NCBI GenBank assembly: GCA_937872475.1
Contig: CALMSY010000005.1
Location: 235,713 to 299,712 of the forward strand
Reading direction: 5' to 3'
Source: 67-14 sp020438345
GTDB taxonomy: Bacteria; Actinomycetota; Thermoleophilia; Solirubrobacterales; 70-9
Length of the DNA stretch: 64,000 nucleotides
Below the pieces are notes generated by a model, which was not told where the DNA came from, ran no database searches, and saw nothing but the letters and a program-made list of their open reading frames with translations. Shown piece by piece: positions 57,996 to 64,000 of this stretch. A program made the position numbers and the translations under genes. Numbering within the stretch: position 1 is the stretch's first letter; each line of letters opens with the position of its first letter.

Positions 57996-59807
57996 TTGTT
58001 TGAGACATTTTCGCTGCCGTTCGTGCAGCGCGGACTGATCGAAATACTGTTGCTCGCCATACCATGCGGACTGATCGGTTCGTGGGTAGTCCTGCGTGGC
58101 CTCTCTTTTCATTCGCATGCCGTCGGTACCGCTACTTTCCCCGGTCTCGTGCTGGCAAATGGACTTGGCTTCGCGGCTGTAGTCGGCGCGCTTGGCGCTG
58201 CCGGCGCATTCACCCTTTTGGCGGTTCTCATCGGACGCTCGCGCCGCATTGGTGCCGACAGCGTCACGGCACTTGCCCTGGCCGCCTGCCTGGCCGGAGG
58301 GGTGATCCTGGCCAGCGACGTCTTCAATTCCAGCGCCAGCGTGGACACACTGCTTTTCGGGTCGCTTCTGGCGATCAACTCCACCGACCTGATGGTCGCG
58401 GCCGGAGCAGCGGTGCTTGCCGCAGGGGCATCCCTTCTGATGGGCCATCATTGGCTGGCCAGGGGATTCGACCAAGGCACCTCCTCAAACCGGAAACCCG
58501 GGCCTGCGCCCTATGACGCCGCACTTCTCACCGTAGTCGCCATAACTGTCGTTGCGACGCTCGGGGCGGTGGGTGCGCTGCTGGTCTCCACCATGATCGT
58601 CGTACCAGCAGCGACCGCAAGACTCTTCACAAACCGGCTCCGCTCGCTCCAACTCTCTGCGGTCCTGCTCGCGGCCCTGGAAGGCACCCTTGGTCTCTGG
58701 CTCTCGGTCAAGGTCAACGCACCCCCCGGCGCGACTATCGCCGTGACCGCCGGGGCGGTCTTCCTTCTCACACTCGCCGGGCGGATTCTTATCCGCCGGG
58801 GCAGACCGCTGGCTCTCGCCGCTGCCGCGGCGGTTGTCGTCCTCGCCGGAATCGGAACCGGATGCGGCAGCCAGGGATCGGACGGTGAAGGCCCGAGCGT
58901 GGTTGCGACCACCACCCAGATCGGGGATCTGGTCCAGGAGACAGGGGGCGACCAGGTCAGCCTGACGACAATCCTCAAACCGAACACGGATCCGCATGAA
59001 TACGAACCCCGGCCGTCCGACGTCGAGGCCGTAGCCAACGCAGAAATCATCTTCCGCAGCGGTGGTCATCTCGATGAGTGGACCGATGATCTGATCACCG
59101 ACAGCGGCAGCGACGCCAGGGTCATCGATCTTTCCGATGACCTGCCGGCCCGCCTCTACGGGCACGGGTCGGAACATGAGCACGGTCAGGAAGACGGACA
59201 AGAGCAGGGGCATGAGCACGAACCAGGCGATGAAGGTGAAGAGTTCGACCCCCACTGGTGGATGGATCCGGTCAATGTCCGCTTCGCCACAGCGAGAATC
59301 GAAACCGCGCTTTCTGAAGCGAATCCGCCCGAGGCCGACTTCTACAGAGGTCGCGCCCGCCGCTTCGGCAATCAGATTCGAAACTTCACTGACCGGACCG
59401 AAACCTGCCTTCACCGCGTCCCGGCGAGACAGCGAAAGATCGTCACTGACCACGATGCCTTCGGGTATTTCACAGGCCGTTTCGGGATCGAATCGGTCGG
59501 CACGGTGATTCCCGCGATGACGACGGAGGCCCAGCCGTCGGCGGGTGATCTGGCCGAGCTGGAGGAAACGATCCGCCGCGAGAAAGTGAAGGCGGTCTTT
59601 CCCGAGAGTTCGGTCTCCCCTGCTCTGGCTGAAGCGGTTGCCAAAGACACCGGCGCGAGCACTGATCACTCCCTGTACGGGGACACGCTTGGCCCGGAAG
59701 GCTCGGCCGGTGAGACCTGGCTGGGTGCGATGAAATCCAACGTAAATGCGGTGATGCTCGGAATGACCGCGGGCAGGGATAGCTGCTTCAGGGAAGCTGG
59801 TGACTGA
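57996..59807 (+). CDS. fused zinc/metal ABC permease and substrate-binding lipoprotein (ZnuB-ZnuA)
   Basis: A 603-residue fusion. Residues 1-265 form an eight-helix ZnuB/ABC-3 permease. At 268-290 a basic segment, a hydrophobic stretch and GIGTGC290GSQG form a full lipoprotein signal. From about 300 a ZnuA-type cluster 9 binding protein follows (TTTQIGDLVQETGG, NTDPHEYEP, a His/Glu-rich loop at 390-416, DPHWWMDP, TDHDAFGYF, VFPESSVSP). The frame is continuous, so permease and receptor are made as one chain, possibly later cut at C290. TTG start with GGAG 7 nt upstream. Confidence 0.9.
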   Translation: MFETFSLPFVQRGLIEILLLAIPCGLIGSWVVLRGLSFHSHAVGTATFPGLVLANGLGFAAVVGALGAAGAFTLLAVLIGRSRRIGADSVTALALAACLAGGVILASDVFNSSASVDTLLFGSLLAINSTDLMVAAGAAVLAAGASLLMGHHWLARGFDQGTSSNRKPGPAPYDAALLTVVAITVVATLGAVGALLVSTMIVVPAATARLFTNRLRSLQLSAVLLAALEGTLGLWLSVKVNAPPGATIAVTAGAVFLLTLAGRILIRRGRPLALAAAAAVVVLAGIGTGCGSQGSDGEGPSVVATTTQIGDLVQETGGDQVSLTTILKPNTDPHEYEPRPSDVEAVANAEIIFRSGGHLDEWTDDLITDSGSDARVIDLSDDLPARLYGHGSEHEHGQEDGQEQGHEHEPGDEGEEFDPHWWMDPVNVRFATARIETALSEANPPEADFYRGRARRFGNQIRNFTDRTETCLHRVPARQRKIVTDHDAFGYFTGRFGIESVGTVIPAMTTEAQPSAGDLAELEETIRREKVKAVFPESSVSPALAEAVAKDTGASTDHSLYGDTLGPEGSAGETWLGAMKSNVNAVMLGMTAGRDSCFREAGD

Positions 59808-60558
59808 GTTGGTCGTTTCTGCCGCTCACGCAGCCCTCGGATACGGCTCCGGAGTCGTCCTTGAGGGCCTCGAATTCGCTATCCCGTCAGGTACCAGGGT
59901 CGGGATCCTCGGGCCCAATGGCGGAGGGAAGACCACCCTCTTCCGGGCACTCACCGGGGAAATTACCCCCCTTGCCGGCCGCCTGGATGTTGCTGTCAGT
60001 ACCGCGATCGTCGCCCAGACCGACCGATCCCGGCTCGACTACCCGGTCTCGGCCCTGGAAGTGGCCACAATGGGCTCGCTGGCCAACCTGCCCTGGTGGA
60101 AGCGCCCCGGTCGCCGGGAGCGAAGCCGGGCCCGGCAGGCCCTCGGCGAAGTCGGAATGGGCGAATTGGCGGATCGGACCTTCGGTGACTTGTCGGGGGG
60201 TCAACGCCAACGCGTGCTGATCGCCCGCGCACTGACCGCCGACGCGGAGCTCCTGCTCATGGATGAACCATTCACCGGCCTGGATTCGGCAAGCGAGGTC
60301 CGGCTCGAATCCCTGATCGACAACCTGGCTGCTTCGGGTCGCACCGTGATGATTGCGACTCATGAAGTCGAGCAGGCCGAGCGCTGGGACCTGGTCCTTT
60401 GCCTCAACCGAAGGCAGATTTCTTTCGGCGATCCCTCTGTTGCGATCAGCAAACCCGTACTGGAGTCCACCTACGGCGGCCACATTGTCGAGATTCCCGG
60501 CCAGCCTGATCTGGGTGTGCTCCCCGCCCATCACCACTCGCACGAAGACGAACGATGA
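59800..60558 (+). CDS. znuC: zinc/metal ABC transporter ATP-binding protein
   Basis: A 252-residue ATPase. Walker A is GPNGGGKTTLFRAL, the signature LSGGQRQRVLIARAL, Walker B LLLMDEPFTGLD, and the switch His is in MIATHEVEQAERWD. It matches ZnuC/MntB-type cluster 9 importers. The C-terminal HHHSHEDER is His-rich. It starts with GTG 59800 inside the end of the fusion gene and overlaps the second permease by ATGA, so all are co-translated. Confidence 0.93.
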   Translation: MTELVVSAAHAALGYGSGVVLEGLEFAIPSGTRVGILGPNGGGKTTLFRALTGEITPLAGRLDVAVSTAIVAQTDRSRLDYPVSALEVATMGSLANLPWWKRPGRRERSRARQALGEVGMGELADRTFGDLSGGQRQRVLIARALTADAELLLMDEPFTGLDSASEVRLESLIDNLAASGRTVMIATHEVEQAERWDLVLCLNRRQISFGDPSVAISKPVLESTYGGHIVEIPGQPDLGVLPAHHHSHEDER

Positions 60559-61433
60559 TCGACTGGATCACCGACCCCCTCACCCATGGCATCACCCAAC
60601 GGGCTCTGATCGAAATTGCCATCCTCGGAGTCGTCTCCGGTGCGGTCGGTTGCTGGGTTGTCCTGTTCGGTATTTCCTACAGCGCTGAGTCTCTTGCCCA
60701 TGGAATGTTTCCCGGTCTGGTCGGGGCAGCACTGCTCGGCATCCCGCTCCTCCTCGGCGGGGCGGCCGGGATCCTTCTGGCCGCGTTGCTGATCGCTCTC
60801 GCAGGGAGGTTTTCACTCGACTCAGCCGACACCGACATTGCGGTGGTTGTGACAACGCTTTTCGGACTCGGGGTTCTGATGGCACTCTCTCCAGAGAGCC
60901 CGCCGGGCATCCAGTCGCTGCTTTTCGGCGATCCCCTCGCAGTCACCTTCGGTCAACTGCTCGCTACCGGTTTGCTCGGCGCCGTAATACTCACCGTGCT
61001 CTGGTTCGGGCACGACCGGCTACTGGCAACAGGCTTTGACGGTGGTAGCCGAGGCGGGATGTCAGCCGGCTCCGCGCGGATCCTGCTGCTGGTACTGGTC
61101 GCAGCGACGGTTCTCGTCGGGGTTCAGGGACTCGGCAATCTGCTGGTTGCGGCCATTCTTGTCGGACCGGCCGCAGCGGCCCGCCTCCTGACTTCACGCA
61201 TGTCTTCGATGATCCCGCTCAGCGTCGGAATCGCCGTGGTCTCCGGCTTCGCCGGCCTCTATCTCTCCTACCACGGCCGGATAGCTGCCGGGGCCGCGAT
61301 TGTCGCCTGCCTGATCCTCAGCTTTGCCGTTTGCGCCCTGATCTCCACTCTGCCGGCCCGGAGGCCGGCCAGGCCCGATGTGACGTCATCCGGCCGGAAG
61401 GATCCTGTGGTTCAACCATGGACGGGCAGATGA
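60555..61433 (+). CDS. znuB: zinc/metal ABC transporter permease
   Basis: A 292-residue membrane protein of the ABC-3 (ZnuB/MntC) family with about eight helices. The motifs GVVSGAVGCWVVLFGISYSAESLAHGMFPG and LNNLLVAAILVGPAAAARLL-like GLGNLLVAAILVGPAAAARLL are the expected ATPase-contact and channel parts. It would pair with the permease half of the fusion protein to make a heterodimer, or be the main permease. Its stop overlaps the Fur-family gene (ATGA). Confidence 0.9.
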   Translation: MIDWITDPLTHGITQRALIEIAILGVVSGAVGCWVVLFGISYSAESLAHGMFPGLVGAALLGIPLLLGGAAGILLAALLIALAGRFSLDSADTDIAVVVTTLFGLGVLMALSPESPPGIQSLLFGDPLAVTFGQLLATGLLGAVILTVLWFGHDRLLATGFDGGSRGGMSAGSARILLLVLVAATVLVGVQGLGNLLVAAILVGPAAAARLLTSRMSSMIPLSVGIAVVSGFAGLYLSYHGRIAAGAAIVACLILSFAVCALISTLPARRPARPDVTSSGRKDPVVQPWTGR

Positions 61434-61846
61434 CCCCGGATTGGTCCGATCATGCGGCGAGACAGGTGGCCGGAGCCGGACTCAAGAACAGCCGCCCCCG
61501 GCAAAGAGTGATCGAGCTGCTGGCTGAAAAGGACTGTGCCGTCACCGCACTTCAGATAGACGGCGAGCTGGACGGTGTGGGCCGGGCAACGGTCTACCGG
61601 GCGATCGAGCAGCTTGATGCGCTGAATCTGATCCGCAAGGTCGACCTCGGAGGACCAGCCCCCGGGTTCGAGAGGATCGAACCGTCAGGCCGGCATCACC
61701 ACCACATCGTCTGCGACACCTGCGGCAAAGTCGAACCTTTCGAGGACGAAGCCCTCGAAGAAGCCATCCACGACATACACCGCAAGGGCTTCAAGCTCGA
61801 AACCCACGAAGTGACTCTTCACGGTAAATGCGCCGACTGCCACTGA
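61430..61846 (+). CDS. zur: Fur-family metalloregulator, probable Zur
   Basis: A 138-residue regulator: winged helix (about 15-80, NSRPRQRVIELLAEKDCAVTALQIDGEL, GRATVYRAIEQLDAL), then a dimer domain with HHHHIVCDTCGKVEPF and a C-terminal CADCH, the structural zinc site. Position at the end of a zinc-import operon with a Zur-like box at its head fits a Zur repressor, active when zinc is plentiful. ATG 61430 overlaps the permease stop; ATG 61418 is an alternative. Confidence 0.88.
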   Translation: MTPDWSDHAARQVAGAGLKNSRPRQRVIELLAEKDCAVTALQIDGELDGVGRATVYRAIEQLDALNLIRKVDLGGPAPGFERIEPSGRHHHHIVCDTCGKVEPFEDEALEEAIHDIHRKGFKLETHEVTLHGKCADCH

Positions 61847-61944
61847 CCCGGCGGATCAAGGCGGGGTGTGCCGGTACATGAACTGCCATTCCGGCCGTTG
61901 ACGAAGATCACCGCCGTCGTGAAGGTTCCCGGTGCTGCCCGGGC

Positions 61945-63492
61945 CTATTCCCACTCGATCGTGCCGGGTGGCTTCGAGGTGATGTCGTAGGCCACCCGGT
62001 TCACGCCGGAAACTTCGTTGATGATCCGGTTCGAGACTTTCTCGAGAACGTCATAGGGGATGCGCGCCCAGTCAGCAGTCATCGCATCCCTGGAAGTGAC
62101 GGCGCGAATGATCACCGGGTAGGCGTATGTACGGCCGTCTCCCTGGACTCCGACCGAACGGATTACGGGGAGCACACAGAAGAACTGCCACAGGTCGCGG
62201 TACATGTTGGCGCCCCCGACTTCCTCATGAAGGATGTGATCGGCCTGACGCAGGATGTCCAGACGCTCCCGGTTCACCTCGCCCCCGACGATTCGGATGC
62301 CGAGTCCTGGACCGGGGAAAGGCTGGCGCCAGACCATCCGGTCCGGCAACTCAAGTTCCGTGCCGACCGCGCGAACCTCGTCTTTGAAGAGCATCCGCAA
62401 CGGTTCAACCAGGTCGAATTGGAGGTCATCCGGCAGACCGCCGACGTTGTGATGCGACTTGATTGTCGCTGCGTGGTCGGAACCGCCTGATTCGATCACA
62501 TCCGAGTAGAGCGTCCCCTGGACCAGGAAATCCGCACCTTCGATCTTTGTCGCTTCTTCCTCGAACACCCGGATGAACTCTTCGCCGATGATCTTGCGTT
62601 TGGTTTCCGGGTCAGTCACCCCGGCCAGCTTTGAAAGGAACCGATCCTCGGCGTCGACATGGACCAGGGGAATTTCGAAATGCTGGAAATCCTCAACCAC
62701 CTGCTCGGCCTCGTTCATCCGCATCAAGCCGTGATCGACGAAGACGCAGGTCAGCTGATCACCGATCGCTTCGTGTACGAGCTTCGCCGCGACCGACGAA
62801 TCGACTCCTCCGGAGAGACCACAGATCGCTTTGCCTGAGCCGACCTGTTCACGAATCGCGGCGACCTGTTCGGTCACTACCGACGCGGCGCTCCATTGCT
62901 CTTCGCAGCCGGCAACTTCCCGCAGGAAACGCTTCAGGACCTCGGTGCCGTAAGGAGTGTGCACAACTTCAGGATGGAACTGGATCCCGTAGAGCTTCTT
63001 CCCGGCCGACTCGAGTGCCGCAACCGGTGAACCGGGGGTCGAGGCGATCGGCGTGAAGCCTTCGGGAGCCTCGAAAACCGAGTCACGGTGACTCATCCAG
63101 CAGGTCTGTTCGTCCGGCAACCCGCCCAGCAGGATCCCCCCGTCGCCGGTAAGCGTCAGTTCTGTCCGGCCGAACTCACCGGCCTCCGCGCCCTCGACCT
63201 TGCCTCCAAGGGCATGCGCCATGACCTGCATGCCGTAACAGATCCCGAGTACCGGAATCCCCAGCTGCGTAAGTCGTTCCGGGAAATCGGGTGCGCCCAG
63301 GTCATGAACCGATGCCGGCCCTCCCGAAAGCACCAGGGCCTTCGGGTCGCGTGCTTCGATGGACTCGATTGAAGTCGAGGCCGGGAGCAGTTCGGCGAAA
63401 ACGCCGCATTCACGGATGCGACGTGCGATTAGCTGGGAGTACTGGCCCCCGAAATCGAGGACCAGCACTTCCTCCGTTGTGGCAGCTGACAT
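61945..63492 (-). CDS. guaA: GMP synthase (glutamine-hydrolysing)
   Basis: A 515-residue enzyme converting XMP to GMP. The N-terminal class I glutaminase has VLGICYGMQ with the Cys and FHPEV. The ATP pyrophosphatase has LSGGVDSSVAAKL, and the C-terminal dimer domain ends DITSKPPGTIEWE. Everything is standard. It starts at ATG 63492, 12 nt after the stop of the guaB3-like gene, so both are co-transcribed. Confidence 0.97.
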   Translation of the reverse strand: MSAATTEEVLVLDFGGQYSQLIARRIRECGVFAELLPASTSIESIEARDPKALVLSGGPASVHDLGAPDFPERLTQLGIPVLGICYGMQVMAHALGGKVEGAEAGEFGRTELTLTGDGGILLGGLPDEQTCWMSHRDSVFEAPEGFTPIASTPGSPVAALESAGKKLYGIQFHPEVVHTPYGTEVLKRFLREVAGCEEQWSAASVVTEQVAAIREQVGSGKAICGLSGGVDSSVAAKLVHEAIGDQLTCVFVDHGLMRMNEAEQVVEDFQHFEIPLVHVDAEDRFLSKLAGVTDPETKRKIIGEEFIRVFEEEATKIEGADFLVQGTLYSDVIESGGSDHAATIKSHHNVGGLPDDLQFDLVEPLRMLFKDEVRAVGTELELPDRMVWRQPFPGPGLGIRIVGGEVNRERLDILRQADHILHEEVGGANMYRDLWQFFCVLPVIRSVGVQGDGRTYAYPVIIRAVTSRDAMTADWARIPYDVLEKVSNRIINEVSGVNRVAYDITSKPPGTIEWE

Positions 63493-63504
63493 CAGGCGGC
63501 TGAC

Positions 63505-64000
63505 CTAGTTGTCAGCGACTCCAACCCCGACTGAAACAGCTGCACGCCCATTTGACCCCATACCGACCGACTGCTCGGTCTGAAGCTTCTTGCCTTCGGT
63601 CATCAGCGCCGGTGCGATCATCATTTCGGCCCGCTGGAATGAACGGATGTCCTCGTACCCGGTCGTCGCCATCGAAGTCCGCAGGGCGCCCATCAGATTG
63701 AAGGTGCCATCGTTCTCGTGGGCTGGACCAAGCAGGATCTCCTCCATCGTGCCGTCCTGCACTGTGGTCACCCGTGTGCCGCGCGGCAGCGACGAATGGA
63801 AAGTCGCCATTCCCCAGTGGTAGCCACGGCCGGGAGCTTCCTTGGCCCGGGCAAGTGGCGAGCCGATCATTACGGCATCGGCGCCGCAGGCAATCGCCTT
63901 TGAGATATCGCCTCCGGTGCGCATGCCACCGTCACCAATCACGTTGACGTACTCGCCGGTCTCCAGCATGTGCTGGGAGCGGGCAGCCGCCACATCTGCG
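63505..64000 (-). CDS. guaB3: IMP dehydrogenase-related GuaB3 family protein, C-terminal part
   Basis: Only the last 165 or so codons are in the window; the 5' part lies beyond 64000. The stretch VNVIGDGGMRTGGDISKAIACGADAVMIGSPLARAKEAPGRGYHWGM, followed by the FNLMGALRTSMATTGYEDI ending, is typical of the actinobacterial GuaB3 group rather than classical GuaB. No Cys-flap active loop can be checked. It precedes guaA in a guanine nucleotide operon. Confidence 0.85.
   Translation of the reverse strand, partial: ADVAAARSQHMLETGEYVNVIGDGGMRTGGDISKAIACGADAVMIGSPLARAKEAPGRGYHWGMATFHSSLPRGTRVTTVQDGTMEEILLGPAHENDGTFNLMGALRTSMATTGYEDIRSFQRAEMMIAPALMTEGKKLQTEQSVGMGSNGRAAVSVGVGVADN

Overview
The window is GC-rich, densely coding DNA of actinobacterial type. 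I would place it in or near the Thermoleophilia/Solirubrobacterales, but only by inference. The signs are a GuaB3-type IMP dehydrogenase homologue beside guaA, an actinobacterial-style c-di-AMP riboswitch before a secreted M23 peptidase, many start codons lying 6-8 nt after a TAnnnT -10 box (leaderless or nearly leaderless mRNAs), frequent GTG/TTG starts, and aa3-type oxidase genes. There are no insertion sequences, phage genes or CRISPR arrays, so this reads as ordinary chromosome. One tRNA (Pro, UGG) is present.

Region by region. 1-12.6 kb: a frameshifted MFS transporter cut by the window edge, tRNA-Pro, then housekeeping and redox genes (epimerase, BASS transporter, flavin monooxygenase, DUF1015, cobalamin adenosyltransferase, SDR, apt, CoA-type Nudix, class IV PLP lyase, trxB, flippase-like protein, PAP2 phosphatase). 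12.6-18.9 kb: a respiratory cluster with oxidase subunit II and I homologues, ctaB, two small membrane proteins, a diheme cytochrome c lipoprotein and ctaA. The subunit II homologue has lost most CuA ligands. The subunit I homologue has lost every CuB ligand and two of three heme ligands. 18.9-34.6 kb: a catabolic and transport locus with two class III aminotransferases, a divergent enolase, a GntR/FCD regulator, glycerate 2-kinase, a polyamine-type ABC importer with two binding proteins, an FAD oxidoreductase, an M20 hydrolase, a cupin and a Kbl-like enzyme. Two near-identical palindromes suggest the GntR protein controls it.

34.7-41.0 kb: alkaline phosphatase, then a complete canonical aa3 oxidase operon (ctaC, ctaD, a universal-stress-like gene, ctaE and a small membrane protein). 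41.1-44.8 kb: a glycosyltransferase, a zinc-ribbon protein and two tandem paralogous secreted proteins of unknown function. 44.8-56.3 kb: a long minus-strand housekeeping run (rplM, rpsI, glmM, glmS, DUF3352 lipoprotein, acpS, nnr, CBS protein, alr, cca, infA) supplying cell-wall precursors, ACP activation, NAD(P)HX repair and translation functions. 56.5-61.8 kb: riboswitch plus M23 peptidase, then a zinc-uptake operon headed by a Zur-like box, with the permease fused to the substrate-binding lipoprotein and a Fur-family regulator last. 61.9-64 kb: guaA and the end of a guaB3-like gene.

The most unusual element is the ligand-less heme-copper oxidase pair at 12.6-15.2 kb. Its reading frames are intact, its framework residues are conserved, and it is linked to heme A synthesis genes while a normal oxidase is encoded 21 kb away. 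I interpret it as a repurposed, non-oxygen-reducing complex, perhaps for assembly, heme delivery or regulation. That role is a hypothesis.
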